Shown here: positions 18,720 through 27,333 of the stretch, one piece after another | Position numbering within the stretch: the stretch's first letter is position 1 | Layout of the letters: each line of letters opens with the position of its first letter | Position numbers and translations under genes: made by a program | Assembly: GCF_028548475.1 (NCBI RefSeq) | Contig: NZ_JAQQLE010000016.1 | Location: 1-64,000 of the forward strand | Direction of reading: 5' to 3' | From: Vogesella margarita | Lineage (GTDB): Bacteria; Pseudomonadota; Gammaproteobacteria; Burkholderiales; Chromobacteriaceae | DNA length: 64,000 bases | Notes under the pieces: generated by a model | What the model was told of the DNA's origin: nothing | Seen by the model: the letters and a program-made list of their open reading frames with translations, nothing else | Databases searched by the model: none

Positions 18720-19292
18720 TCAATTCGGAAAGCATATCAGGAATTGGTCACAGTGCCGGCAGCCCGGAGGGCGTAGTGCAACCACACCTTTCGACTTACC
18801 CAGCTCGGAAAACAGGAAACGTTTCCACTTCAGGTTGGCCGCATTTGCTTGATACAAGGGCAAGAAACAGCTGGCCAGCAACTCGTCCACCTCCTCCCGG
18901 CAAGCAAGCCCCATGTCTTGCCACAAGTGGCGACTGCCAAAGCTCGCCGCAGCGATGACACGCGCCAGCCACTCCCCGAGCCGGCCATGGGTGGACGCGG
19001 AGCGCCGGACGCAGAGCATGTTGACCAGATCCGTAAAATCATCCGGAGTGCTCTTCAGAAAATGGGCGTACTGCGTCTCCGTCAGCGGTTCAAGACCGCT
19101 CGCCAGCTCGGGGAAGATCTCGCCAAGCATGTCAAGCAGCTGCGCCTGGGGCAGCCCCAGCGTCCAGGTGAACAGTGGCAGATTGCCGTCCTGTGCGCCG
19201 CGCAACACGGCCGCCAGGCTGCGCCGCAAGAGGTGGGCGACGCGATCCGCCGGCACGGTGCCCTCACCTAGCGAATGGAAGTGTCCTTGCAT
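18720..19292 (-). CDS. NifQ-like molybdenum-handling protein
   Basis: A 190-residue protein matching NifQ, which in diazotrophs delivers molybdenum for FeMo-cofactor synthesis. The C-terminal metal-binding signature C-X4-C-X2-C-X5-C is largely present: GCRHCDQFLIC supplies the last three cysteines. The first position is leucine (LRPPGC), so one ligand is missing or replaced; other cysteines lie at about residues 130 and 142. The gene starts inside the 3' end of modC and precedes modE. No nif structural genes are in the window, so a role in nitrogen fixation cannot be claimed. Confidence 0.8.
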   Translation of the reverse strand: MQGHFHSLGEGTVPADRVAHLLRRSLAAVLRGAQDGNLPLFTWTLGLPQAQLLDMLGEIFPELASGLEPLTETQYAHFLKSTPDDFTDLVNMLCVRRSASTHGRLGEWLARVIAAASFGSRHLWQDMGLACREEVDELLASCFLPLYQANAANLKWKRFLFSELGKSKGVVALRPPGCRHCDQFLICFPN

Positions 19293-19999
19293 GAAGTGGC
19301 CTCATTGGCTTTGTGGTGACAAGACGCCCGTATCTGCTTATCCGGCTCGCTGTCACGCAGCTCGACGACATGGTCACCAAAGGTTTGTACGTCCTGCGGA
19401 TCATGGGTAATCAGCACCATCGGGATTTGCAGCAGCTGCTGCAAGTCGCTCAGTTCCCGACGCATGGTGTTGCGCAGCGAGGGGTCGAGTGCCGCGAATG
19501 GCTCATCCAGCAGCAACGCCTGCGGCTCGGCGACGATGGCCCTGGCCAGGGCGACACGTTGCCGCTGTCCGCCGGACAGATCATCCGGCAACTGGTGCGC
19601 CATCGCCTCCAGGCCGAAGGCGCGAATCCAGTACTCCACCTGCTCGTGCCGCTCCCGCGCCCGCGGATTGAACCAGCGGTGACTCAGGCCGAATGCAATG
19701 TTCTGACGCACGTTGAGGTGGGGAAAGAGCGCATAGTCCTGGAACAGATAGCCAACCCGGCGCGCTTGCGGCGCCAGGTCCACCCCGGCTCGGGAGTCGA
19801 AAACCGTGTGGCCATTGAGCCGGATATGGCCGCGCTCCGGCGTGAGCAGGCCGGCAATCGCCTTCAAGGTCAGGCTCTTCCCGGCGCCGGACGGCCCATA
19901 GATCACGTTGCGCTGGCTGCTGGACTGTAGCTGCACGTCCAGCGTGAAACTGCGTTTGCCAGCACGCAAGGTCTTGTAGATATCGATATCAAGCTGCAT
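19268..19999 (-). CDS. modC: molybdate ABC transporter ATP-binding protein ModC (short form)
   Basis: A 243-residue ABC ATPase with Walker A GPSGAGKS, Q-loop LFQDYALFPH, signature LSGGQRQRVALARA, Walker B ALLLDEPF and H-loop LITHD. E. coli ModC is about 350 residues and carries a C-terminal Mop/TOBE regulatory domain. This copy ends soon after the ATPase core, so direct trans-inhibition by molybdate through that domain is not expected. The ATG at 19999 is preceded by GAGGCAGGGA. It overlaps the NifQ-like gene by 25 bp. Confidence 0.88.
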   Translation of the reverse strand: MQLDIDIYKTLRAGKRSFTLDVQLQSSSQRNVIYGPSGAGKSLTLKAIAGLLTPERGHIRLNGHTVFDSRAGVDLAPQARRVGYLFQDYALFPHLNVRQNIAFGLSHRWFNPRARERHEQVEYWIRAFGLEAMAHQLPDDLSGGQRQRVALARAIVAEPQALLLDEPFAALDPSLRNTMRRELSDLQQLLQIPMVLITHDPQDVQTFGDHVVELRDSEPDKQIRASCHHKANEATSCKDTSIR

Positions 20000-20011
20000 T
20001 CCCTGCCTCAC

Positions 20012-20683
20012 TCAACGCCGCACAATGCGCCCGGGCGCCAGATAGCCCGCCGTCAACAGTACCGCGACGCATACGGCGGAGATGATGTACACCAGCATGT
20101 TGGCCAGATCGTCCTGCCCGGCCTGCACCGCTTCGTAGACGGCGACGGACAGGGTCTGCGTCTTGCCGGGAATACTGCCGGCCACCATGAGCGTGGCGCC
20201 GAACTCGCCCAGCGCCCTGGCGAAGGCGAGCAGTACCCCGGCCAGGATGCCACGCCACGCCAGTGGCAGGGTCACCCGGAAAAAGACGGCAATATTGCTG
20301 ATCCCCAGTACCCTGGCGGCTTGCTCCAGCTGACCATCCACGGACTCGAAAGCCGCCCGCGCCGGCTTGAACACCAGGGGAAAGGCAACCGTGGAGGCCG
20401 CGATGACCGCGCCCTGCCAAGTGAAGATCAGGTTAACGCCGAACACATCGAACAGCCATGCGCCAAAAGGGCTGCGACGCCCCAGCAGGACCAGCAGGTA
20501 GTAGCCCAGCACGGTGGGCGGCAGCACCATGGGCAGGGTCAGCAGCGTGTCCAGCACATTACGCCCCGGGAATCTGCCCCTGGCCAGCACAAACCCTGCC
20601 GCCACCCCGAGAACGGTGGTGATGGCCGTGGCCAGCCCGGCCACTTTCAACGACAAGGCCAAGGCGACCCATACCGATTCCAT
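20012..20683 (-). CDS. modB: molybdate ABC transporter permease ModB
   Basis: A 223-residue inner-membrane permease with about five membrane helices and the ABC-coupling EAA-like loop EQAARVLGISNIAVFFRVTLP. RALGEFGATLMVAGSIPGKTQTL is highly characteristic of ModB/CysT permeases. It lies between modA and modC in the operon, with 12 bp between its stop and the modC start. Confidence 0.92.
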   Translation of the reverse strand: MESVWVALALSLKVAGLATAITTVLGVAAGFVLARGRFPGRNVLDTLLTLPMVLPPTVLGYYLLVLLGRRSPFGAWLFDVFGVNLIFTWQGAVIAASTVAFPLVFKPARAAFESVDGQLEQAARVLGISNIAVFFRVTLPLAWRGILAGVLLAFARALGEFGATLMVAGSIPGKTQTLSVAVYEAVQAGQDDLANMLVYIISAVCVAVLLTAGYLAPGRIVRR

Positions 20684-20703
20684 CTGCAGGCTACTCTTTC
20701 AGG

Positions 20704-21456
20704 TCAGGGTTTCAAGAAGCCGTACTTGCCAAGAATGGTTTGGCCGGCAGGAGACAGGACGTAGTCGATGAAGCTCTTGGCTTCCTTGGCATTGCTACTG
20801 CCGGCACTCGCCGCGATCGGGTAACTGATCACTTCGTTGAGCGGCACGGTAAACGCCACTTTGACCTTGTCCGGCATCACGGCCGCATCGGTGGCGTACA
20901 CGAAGCCAGCCTCAACCTCGCCGCGAGCCACGTAGTCCAGGGACTGGCGCACGTTCTGGGTATTGATGGCCTTGGCACTGACTGCCGGCCACAATTTGGC
21001 CGCCTCCAGCGCCGCTTGCGTATAGCGGCCAACCGGCACGCTGGCAGGGTTGCCGATGGCGACCTTGACCACGCCCGGCTGGGTCAGATCCTTCAGGCTC
21101 TTGATCGCCAGCTTGCTGTCGGACGGCACGGTCAGCACCAAGGTGTTGCGCACAAAGTCACGCCGGCTACTGGAAACCACCATCGCCTGCTTGACGGCCA
21201 GGTCCATGGTCTCCTGATCCGCCGACGCAAAGACGTCCACCGGTGCCCCCTTGGCCATCTGCTGCAGCAGCGCGCCCGAGGCGCCGAAATTCAGAAGGAT
21301 CTTGGTGCCGGGATTTTTTGCCTCGAATGACTGCGCCACCTCCTTGAAGGCATTGGTCAGGCTGGCAGCCGCCGAAACGGTGACATCGCCCGCGGCAGCA
21401 AGGTTGCCGGTCATGAGCAGTGCGGCACTTGCGATTACTTTCAAAGCGGACTTCAT
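20704..21456 (-). CDS. modA: molybdate-binding periplasmic protein ModA
   Basis: A 250-residue periplasmic binding protein with a signal peptide ending LLMTGNLAAAG. DVTVSAAASLTNAFKEVAQ, FNFGASGALLQQMAKGAPVDVFASAD-like text and DYVARGEVEAGFVYATDA are diagnostic of ModA. It binds molybdate or tungstate and delivers it to ModBC. The start MKSALKV has GGGAGA upstream. First gene of the operon, controlled by the promoter/ModE box just upstream. Confidence 0.93.
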   Translation of the reverse strand: MKSALKVIASAALLMTGNLAAAGDVTVSAAASLTNAFKEVAQSFEAKNPGTKILLNFGASGALLQQMAKGAPVDVFASADQETMDLAVKQAMVVSSSRRDFVRNTLVLTVPSDSKLAIKSLKDLTQPGVVKVAIGNPASVPVGRYTQAALEAAKLWPAVSAKAINTQNVRQSLDYVARGEVEAGFVYATDAAVMPDKVKVAFTVPLNEVISYPIAASAGSSNAKEAKSFIDYVLSPAGQTILGKYGFLKP

Positions 21457-21483
21457 GACATCTCCCTGATGGTCGTCTTTCAT

Positions 21484-21515
21484 CGCAATATAGCCAGATA
21501 CATAACGCCACTCAA
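21484..21515 (-). promoter_or_regulatory. modA promoter with overlapping ModE box
   Basis: On the minus strand, -35 TTGAGT (21515-21510), 17-bp spacer and -10 TATATT (21492-21487). Overlapping the -10 and spacer is a 24-bp imperfect palindrome (21484-21507), beginning CGCAATATA and ending TACATAACG on the plus strand. It closely resembles the E. coli modA operator. ModE-molybdate bound here would block RNA polymerase. Confidence 0.8.
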
Positions 21516-21665
21516 TACTCCTTACGGCTTAGTCCATGCCGGGATGACGGACAACGCTCAACGGATGCGAGGGGTGAGACCAGGACTTCGCATGTGACTG
21601 GTGTGTTCTGCCGGGTGAGCTTGAGTGCAGTGGTGGCCAGTCCACTCGAACATAAACACCATTGC

Positions 21666-22835
21666 TCATGTGAGCTTGGTTAGTGATGGAGGGGGAGCAA
21701 AAGACCCCCGGGCAGGCTGGACACCATGAAATTTCCTGATTGGCTGAGCCGACTCCGCCACCTGCGCCATGGTCTCAAGCGCGGCCAGTACCTGGCTACC
21801 GGCGGCTTCCATGGCGACCACGGAGGCTAGAGTAGTGACAGGGTCTCCGCAGCTGTGGGCAGTCAGAGCATCCTGGACGTGTTTGTGCAGGCTCAGGTGC
21901 GGCCCATCCATGTCCTTGTAGCCGGTCAGATGGGAGTGCAGCTGCCCCTCGCCGGTGTAGTACCACTTGCCAAGGCGACATTGGGTGTGGTCAACGAAGT
22001 CTTGTGCGCCTTCTTGCGACATGCCGAAGAGGACACGATAGACGCGGAACTTGAAGAGCAGGTGGTCGATTTTGGCCACCTCACAAAAGCCCCGCAGGGA
22101 CGAGGCGGTCGTGCTGCGCTCTGCGATGCGTGCCAGTTCGAGCACGTGACTCATGGTGACGGCGGCAGCCTTACCGTTGCGGCTGAATTCCCCCGCTTGC
22201 GTGGCAAGAATTTCCATCTGGCTGCGGCTGGCAGTGCTGTCATTACGCATGGCAGCGACCAGGTCGGCGATTTCGCCGGTCGCTCCGGTGGTTCGCTCTG
22301 CCAACCTGCATACCTCGTCGGCCACTACCGCGAAGCCGCGCCCGGCGTCGCCTGCGCGGGCCGCCTCGATGGCGGCATTGAGGGCGAGCAGGTTGGTCTG
22401 GTCGGCAATGTCCTTGATCAGTTGCACAATGCCGCCGATCTGCCGGGCGCGCCCGTCCAGGCTGGATACCTGTTCGGCGGCAACGGCTGAGTCCCGGGCC
22501 AGGTAGCCGAGCTGTTCGGCGATGGCAGAGATCTCCATGGTGCATTGATCGGCGACGACGCAGGTTTCGCGGGCACGGTCCCGCTCGGCACGCATGCCCA
22601 GAGCCAGACCGCCCATGCTGGTCTGCGCGTGGGTCATGGCGGTACCAACACTTTGCAGTTGTTCGAGTAACTGCTGGGTTTGCGCATAACGCGCTTCGGC
22701 GCTCTGCCGCTGCGTTTCGCTGGCGTGGTGCTGGGCCCCGGTCTGCGCCAATCTGGCATCTCGTTCGGCCAGTTCGCCTTCGAGCACGGCGATGCGCGCC
22801 AAGGCGGCGCTCAGGTGTTTTCGTAGAACAATCAT
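21666..22835 (-). CDS. soluble methyl-accepting chemotaxis protein with C-terminal CZB zinc-binding domain
   Basis: A 389-residue receptor without membrane segments. An N-terminal coiled coil leads into a chemoreceptor signalling domain whose tip reads [25 protein letters not shown]. The C-terminal part ([11 protein letters not shown], then [12 protein letters not shown] and HLSLHKHV) has the conserved His/Cys of the chemoreceptor zinc-binding (CZB) domain. Relatives such as Helicobacter TlpD sense oxidants or hypochlorite through the zinc thiolate. The neighbours (PNPOx-like and AhpD-like proteins) support a redox-stress role. GGGAG precedes the ATG. Confidence 0.85.
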   Translation of the reverse strand: MIVLRKHLSAALARIAVLEGELAERDARLAQTGAQHHASETQRQSAEARYAQTQQLLEQLQSVGTAMTHAQTSMGGLALGMRAERDRARETCVVADQCTMEISAIAEQLGYLARDSAVAAEQVSSLDGRARQIGGIVQLIKDIADQTNLLALNAAIEAARAGDAGRGFAVVADEVCRLAERTTGATGEIADLVAAMRNDSTASRSQMEILATQAGEFSRNGKAAAVTMSHVLELARIAERSTTASSLRGFCEVAKIDHLLFKFRVYRVLFGMSQEGAQDFVDHTQCRLGKWYYTGEGQLHSHLTGYKDMDGPHLSLHKHVQDALTAHSCGDPVTTLASVVAMEAAGSQVLAALETMAQVAESAQPIRKFHGVQPARGSFAPPPSLTKLT

Positions 22836-22844
22836 GGGGGCTCC

Positions 22845-23438
22845 CTAGTCTTTTCGCCGCTGTCGGTCGGCCTCGACGATGGCGCGCACTTGGGCTTTAT
22901 CGTAAAGCCGGGGCAGGTGTTTGGGGCAGTTCCAGTCAAAGGCCTCGACGCGGATGAGGACCAGTCGCTCGACCGGAGCATCGTACGCGGGATCGATGCA
23001 GGCCTCGCTCAGTTGCGCTGCGGCGGCAACCTCAAGCAGCGAGGCACGGCCCCACAGTTTGAGGCGGCGCCCCTGGGCGTAGTCGGTCAGGATCAGTGCC
23101 ACCCGGTCATCGCCGGCCACGTTACCTTCGCTGATGTATTGACGGTTACCGGCGAAGGAGGCGTAGGCCAGCGTCCTGGCGTCGAGCACCCGCAAGAAAC
23201 CGGTCGGCCCGCCCCGGTGCTGGACGTAAGGCCAGCCGGTCTCGGATACCGTGGCCTGGTAGAAGCTGTTTCGCTCGGCAATGAAGGCAGCCTCGCGAGG
23301 GCCCAGTTGGCTCCCTGGCTCCGGTCCGTCCCGATCCGCCCCTTCAAGCAGAGGGCGATAGGCCTGGCGGCTGCCGTTGGTTTCCTGGGCGGCAAGAACC
23401 CGGGGGGTGAAGGCAATGCGGGCAAAGGCGCGGGGCAT
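22845..23438 (-). CDS. pyridoxamine 5'-phosphate oxidase-like FMN-binding protein
   Basis: A 197-residue split-barrel flavin-binding protein (FYQATVSETGWPYVQHRGGP, then YISEGNVAGDDRVALILTDYAQGRRLKLWG). It belongs to the PNPOx-like family of putative general stress or flavin-dependent reductases, not to PdxH itself. AGGAGGT stands at ideal distance from the ATG. It lies 9 bp upstream of the chemoreceptor gene in the same direction, so the two are likely co-transcribed. Its substrate is unknown. Confidence 0.8.
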   Translation of the reverse strand: MPRAFARIAFTPRVLAAQETNGSRQAYRPLLEGADRDGPEPGSQLGPREAAFIAERNSFYQATVSETGWPYVQHRGGPTGFLRVLDARTLAYASFAGNRQYISEGNVAGDDRVALILTDYAQGRRLKLWGRASLLEVAAAAQLSEACIDPAYDAPVERLVLIRVEAFDWNCPKHLPRLYDKAQVRAIVEADRQRRKD

Positions 23439-23489
23439 GGCGGACCTCCTGCTCGTTGAGATGCCCCGCGCCGGGCGGGGCGACGGACA

Positions 23490-24038
23490 TCAGGCGGCTT
23501 TACGCGGCTCTACCTTGGGGAAATCGACCTCGGTGGCGGCCACGTTATTGACGTAGTTGGTCAGCAGATTGAGGGCCACGTTAAGCACGATCTCGACCAC
23601 TTCGCCGGGACCGAAGCCGGAAGCACGCAAGGCGGCCAGTTCGGCATCACTCACCTGACCGCGCGACTCGACTACCCGGCGGGCAAAGCGCAGCACCGCA
23701 TCGGCCTTGGCATCTACGGAGCGCCCGTCGCGGGCGGCATCCACCTCGGCGGCATCAAGCTTGGCCAGGTTCGTCGCCAAGTAGCTATGGGCGGCCAAGC
23801 AGTAGTCGCAGCCGTTCAACTCGGCCACGGTCAGCGCGATCCGCTCGCGCAGGCGCACATCGAGGTAGCCTTTGGCTAGCGCGCCGTTGAGCGCCAGGTA
23901 GCCTTCGAGGGCTGCCGGGCTGTTACCGACCAGCTTCATCAGATTGGGAACCACGCCCAGTTGTTGATGAACTGCCGCGAGCAGCGGTTGAGCGGCGGGT
24001 AGAGCGTGTTCGACAGCGGGAATAGGCAGACGGGACAT
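23490..24038 (-). CDS. AhpD-like/carboxymuconolactone decarboxylase-family peroxidase-related protein
   Basis: A 182-residue helical protein with the AhpD redox centre in ELNGCDYCLAAHSYL (E-x3-C-x2-C-x3-H), the thiol/proton relay of alkylhydroperoxidase D. NLLTNYVNNVAATEVDFP at the C-terminus is typical of this uncharacterised peroxidase-related subgroup. AGGAG precedes the ATG. It is divergent from a LysR regulator and first in the run with the PNPOx-like protein and the chemoreceptor. Confidence 0.85.
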   Translation of the reverse strand: MSRLPIPAVEHALPAAQPLLAAVHQQLGVVPNLMKLVGNSPAALEGYLALNGALAKGYLDVRLRERIALTVAELNGCDYCLAAHSYLATNLAKLDAAEVDAARDGRSVDAKADAVLRFARRVVESRGQVSDAELAALRASGFGPGEVVEIVLNVALNLLTNYVNNVAATEVDFPKVEPRKAA

Positions 24039-24154
24039 GGTAATTCTCCTGACTTGATGAGAAGGGCCTCGCCGTCACGACAAGCTGTGCAGCAGCGGGT
24101 GACGTCACTTTGCCAAACTCCACTTGAAAGAAGAATCCTCATCAAACACAATTC

Positions 24155-24177
24155 ATTATTCCGTTAAATGGAATAAT
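24155..24177. promoter_or_regulatory. inverted repeat, probable LysR operator
   Basis: A perfect inverted repeat, ATTATTCC / GGAATAAT, with a 7-base spacer, ending three bases before the lysR ATG in the divergent region with the ahpD-like gene. Its position suits autorepression and control of the divergent operon. Confidence 0.6.
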
Positions 24178-24180
24178 AAA

Positions 24181-25083
24181 ATGGACCGCTTTCATCTGAT
24201 GAGCACCTTTGTCGCGGTGGCCGAGGCCGAGAGCTTTGCCGGCGGCGCCCGTCGTCTGGGACTCTCGGCACCGGCAGTGACTCGCGCTGTGGCCGCCCTG
24301 GAGGCACGTCTCGGGGTCAAGTTATTACACCGGACTACCCGCCTGGTGCGCACCACCGAAGCCGGGCAGCGCTATCTGGAGGACGCTCAGCGCATTCTCG
24401 CCGAGGCCGACGAGGCCGACGACACCGCCGCCGGGATCAACGCCAGCCTGCGCGGCCATGTGACCGTGACGGCCCCAACCCTGTTTGGCCGGATTCACGT
24501 TACTCCACTGCTGGTCGACTTCATGCAACAGCATCCGCAGTTGCAGATTTCAGCGCTGTTTCTCGACCGGGTGGTCAATATGCTCGAAGAAGGGATCGAC
24601 GTCGGCGTACGCATCGGCGAATTGCCCGACTCAGATTTGCGGGCCCAGCGGGTGGGTGAGGTGCGCCGCGTGGTTTGCGCCTCGCCCGAATATCTGGCAC
24701 GGCATGGCACCCCGACGCACCCTGAGCAGTTGCTGGCGCACCAGATTATCTCGGCCTCTGCCGTCAGCCCCACCGTTGAGTGGAAGTTCGAGGCCGAAGG
24801 AATGCCTCTGGCAGTGCGCATCCACCCCCGTATGCAGGTCAGCAGTAACGACGCGGCCATCGTCGCGGCGACTCGGGGTGCGGGCATTACCCGGCTACTT
24901 TCATACCAGATCAGGGAATGGGAAAGCGCGGGACGACTGCAGGTGCTGCTGACCGAATACGAGCCACCACCCTTGCCCATCCATGTGGTACACCGCAGCG
25001 GTCCCAATGGAGCCGCCAAGGTTCGCGCACTGGTGGATCATCTGGTGGCCAGCTTGCGCGCAGGGAAGCCGGAACGATACTAA
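24181..25083 (+). CDS. LysR family transcriptional regulator
   Basis: A 300-residue LTTR. The N-terminal helix-turn-helix (MSTFVAVAEAESFAGGARRLGLSAPAVTRAVAALEARLG) is followed by a periplasmic-binding-like effector domain (VTVTAPTLFGRIHVTPLL). It belongs to the large subgroup with EEGIDVGVRIGELPDSDL. It is divergent from the AhpD/PNPOx/chemoreceptor genes, so it probably regulates them, perhaps in response to oxidants. The effector is unknown. Confidence 0.88.
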   Translation: MDRFHLMSTFVAVAEAESFAGGARRLGLSAPAVTRAVAALEARLGVKLLHRTTRLVRTTEAGQRYLEDAQRILAEADEADDTAAGINASLRGHVTVTAPTLFGRIHVTPLLVDFMQQHPQLQISALFLDRVVNMLEEGIDVGVRIGELPDSDLRAQRVGEVRRVVCASPEYLARHGTPTHPEQLLAHQIISASAVSPTVEWKFEAEGMPLAVRIHPRMQVSSNDAAIVAATRGAGITRLLSYQIREWESAGRLQVLLTEYEPPPLPIHVVHRSGPNGAAKVRALVDHLVASLRAGKPERY

Positions 25084-25315
25084 CGGCCCCTTGAAAGCAG
25101 TTGACCGACAGCTATCTGACACATTACCGACTAAACCCGAACAGCGGTTCAAGACCGGCTTAGGCCAAATTTCAGACGCTCCCCAGTGATCACTGTTGAC
25201 CACCAAGACTGGATAAAGCCTCGTGGCCACAGAAAGCCACCAGCTCTTGCTTTCAACTTAGTGTCTTGTTTTTGGCTTCATTTGCCCAGAAAACCACCCT
25301 GCCCCAACACAGTGC

Positions 25316-25345
25316 TTGACAACAAGACGACTGGTCTAATAGATT
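25316..25345 (+). promoter_or_regulatory. nemR promoter with NemR operator 1
   Basis: -35 TTGACA (25316-25321), 18-bp spacer and -10 TAGATT (25340-25345). An inverted repeat AGAC-N5-GTCT (25325-25337) sits within the spacer. The same sequence recurs before nemA (26008-26024), which suggests that the TetR-type protein encoded just downstream binds both. Confidence 0.65.
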
Positions 25346-25351
25346 TAAAAC

Positions 25352-25957
25352 ATGTCACGTCAAAGCCTATACCCCGATACCCGCGAACACATCCTTGCCG
25401 TCGGCGAGGTGCTGATCCACGGCCGCAGTTTTACCGCGCTGGGCCTGTCCGAGCTGCTGTCCGAGGCCAAGGTACCGAAGGGGTCGTTCTATCACTACTT
25501 CAAGTCGAAGGAAGACTTTGGCGTGGCGCTGCTGGCGCGCTATTTCGCCACGTACCGCGAGCGGGTAGGCGATCTGCTGGCCGACAGCCAGCCCGGCAAC
25601 GGCCGCGAGCGACTACTGGCCTACTTCCAGCAATGGCTGGACAACCACGCCAGCTGCGAATCGCAAAGCTGCCTGGCGGTGAAACTGGCGGCCGAGGTAT
25701 CCGACATGTCGGAGCCGATGCGCGTGGCGCTGAGCGAGGGCATGGACGCCATCGTGCGCAAGCTGGCGGCCTGCATCCGCAGCGGGCAGCAGGACGGCTC
25801 GATCAAGCCGCAGCTGCCGGCCGATGACACCGCCTACGCGCTGTACTGCCTGTGGCTGGGCGCGGCGCTGATGTACAAGACCCAGCACAGTCTGGTGCCG
25901 CTACAGGCGGCGATGATCCACACCCAAGGCCTGCTGTTGCCCTGCAACGCCGCCTGA
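25352..25957 (+). CDS. nemR: TetR family transcriptional repressor, NemR-like
   Basis: A 201-residue regulator with an N-terminal helix-turn-helix (GLSELLSEAKVPKGSFYHYFKSKEDF) and a C-terminal domain containing CESQSCLAVKLAAEVSDMSEPMR, which matches the redox-active cysteine region of NemR. In E. coli NemR is inactivated by electrophiles and hypochlorite and controls nemA and gloA. Here nemA follows directly on the same strand. Its own promoter carries a matching operator. Confidence 0.85.
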   Translation: MSRQSLYPDTREHILAVGEVLIHGRSFTALGLSELLSEAKVPKGSFYHYFKSKEDFGVALLARYFATYRERVGDLLADSQPGNGRERLLAYFQQWLDNHASCESQSCLAVKLAAEVSDMSEPMRVALSEGMDAIVRKLAACIRSGQQDGSIKPQLPADDTAYALYCLWLGAALMYKTQHSLVPLQAAMIHTQGLLLPCNAA

Positions 25958-26007
25958 CAGATGCAGTACCGTTCGCCGCGGGCGAGCGGTTTTTTATCGC
26001 ACAAAAT

Positions 26008-26024
26008 ATAGACGACCGGTCTAT
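26008..26024. promoter_or_regulatory. NemR operator 2, upstream of nemA
   Basis: Inverted repeat ATAGAC-N5-GTCTAT sharing the core AGACGACYGGTCTA with the site in the nemR promoter. It lies about 140 bp before the nemA start, so nemA may have its own regulated promoter. Confidence 0.6.
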
Positions 26025-26162
26025 TAGTTGAGTGGGAAATTTGATGCCCGTGTGCGGCCAACGTTGGCCACAAACCGTTTGACCCGAGCGCCCCGACCTA
26101 CCGGCGGGGCCAGAGCAACACCCCGTATCGCCGCCTCTTTAACCGGAAAAGGACCACGCCTC

Positions 26163-27263
26163 ATGCAAGCCGACAAACTGCTGACCCCGCTGCACCTCGG
26201 TGCCGTTACCCTCGCCAACCGCGTGCTGATGGCACCGTTGACCCGCCTGCGCAATACCGAGCCGGGTGACGTGCCGACCGCACTGGCGACCGAATACTAC
26301 CGCCAGCGTGCCGGTGCCGGCCTGATCATCAACGAAGGTACCCACATCTCGCCGACCGCCAAGGGCTACGCCGGCGCGCCCGGCATCTACAGCGAGGAGC
26401 AGGTGCGCGCCTGGCGCGAGGTCACCGACGCGGTGCATGCCGAGGGCGGCAAGATCGCCATCCAGCTGTGGCACACCGGCCGCATCTCGCACACCAGCCT
26501 GCAGCCGAACGGCGATGCACCGCTGGCGCCGTCCGCCATCAAGGCCGACAGCAACACCAATATCCGTGACGAAATGGGCCAGCTGGTGCGCAGCCCCACC
26601 TCCACCCCGCGCGCGCTGGAAACCGCCGAGATCGCCGACCTGATCGAAGACTACCGCCGCGCCACCGACAACGCGCGCCGCGCTGGTTTCGACCTGGTGG
26701 AAATCCACGGCGCCCACGGCTACCTGCTGGACCAGTTCCTGTCGCCGGCGGCCAACGTTCGCACCGACCAGTACGGCGGCAGCGTCGAGAACCGCGCCCG
26801 CATCGTGCTGGAAGTGCTGGACGCGGTGATCGCCGAATGGGACGCCGACCACGTCGGCATCCGCCTGTCGCCGCTGGGCGTGTTTAACGGTCTGTCGGAA
26901 ACCGACCAGCAGGAAATGGCGCTGTACCTGATCGGCGAAATCGCCAAGCGCAACATCGCCTTCCTGCACCTGTCCGAGCCGGACTGGGCCGGCGGCCCCG
27001 CGTGGCCGGACGAGTTCCGCGCCAAGATCCGCGCCATCTATCCGCACCCTATCATCGCCGCCGGCGGCTATACCGTAGACAAGGCCGAACGCCTGATCGG
27101 CGCCGGGCTGATCGACGCGGTCGCCTTCGGCCGGCCGTTCATCGCCAACCCGGACCTGCCAGCCCGCTTCGCCCGCGGTGCCGAGCTGAACCCGCCGCGT
27201 CCGGAAACCTTCTACGGCGGTGGCGCCGAAGGCTACACCGACTACCCGGCGCTGGCCGATTAA
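26163..27263 (+). CDS. nemA: N-ethylmaleimide reductase / old yellow enzyme family flavoprotein
   Basis: A 366-residue FMN-dependent ene-reductase. MAPLTRLRN, the substrate-binding [31 protein letters not shown] and the phosphate-binding [12 protein letters not shown] are hallmark segments of the OYE/NemA family. It reduces activated C=C bonds, nitro compounds and quinones with NAD(P)H. The start MQADKLL has AAAGGA upstream. The gene carries a near-match uptake word at 26748-26759. Probably co-regulated with nemR and the DJ-1-like gene. Confidence 0.92.
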   Translation: MQADKLLTPLHLGAVTLANRVLMAPLTRLRNTEPGDVPTALATEYYRQRAGAGLIINEGTHISPTAKGYAGAPGIYSEEQVRAWREVTDAVHAEGGKIAIQLWHTGRISHTSLQPNGDAPLAPSAIKADSNTNIRDEMGQLVRSPTSTPRALETAEIADLIEDYRRATDNARRAGFDLVEIHGAHGYLLDQFLSPAANVRTDQYGGSVENRARIVLEVLDAVIAEWDADHVGIRLSPLGVFNGLSETDQQEMALYLIGEIAKRNIAFLHLSEPDWAGGPAWPDEFRAKIRAIYPHPIIAAGGYTVDKAERLIGAGLIDAVAFGRPFIANPDLPARFARGAELNPPRPETFYGGGAEGYTDYPALAD

Positions 27264-27284
27264 ACCGCAGCCGGCCCTGCCCGC

Positions 27285-27310
27285 AAGGTTGGCCGCGTGC
27301 GGCCAACCTT
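27285..27310. repeat. inverted pair of candidate uptake words
   Basis: AAGGTTGGCCGC (27285-27296) and GCGGCCAACCTT (27299-27310), separated by two bases, form a 12-bp inverted repeat between nemA and the DJ-1-like gene. No T-run follows, so it is at most a weak terminator or attenuator. Confidence 0.85.
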
Positions 27311-27333
27311 GCATTCGCTTAACGGAGACGCCC

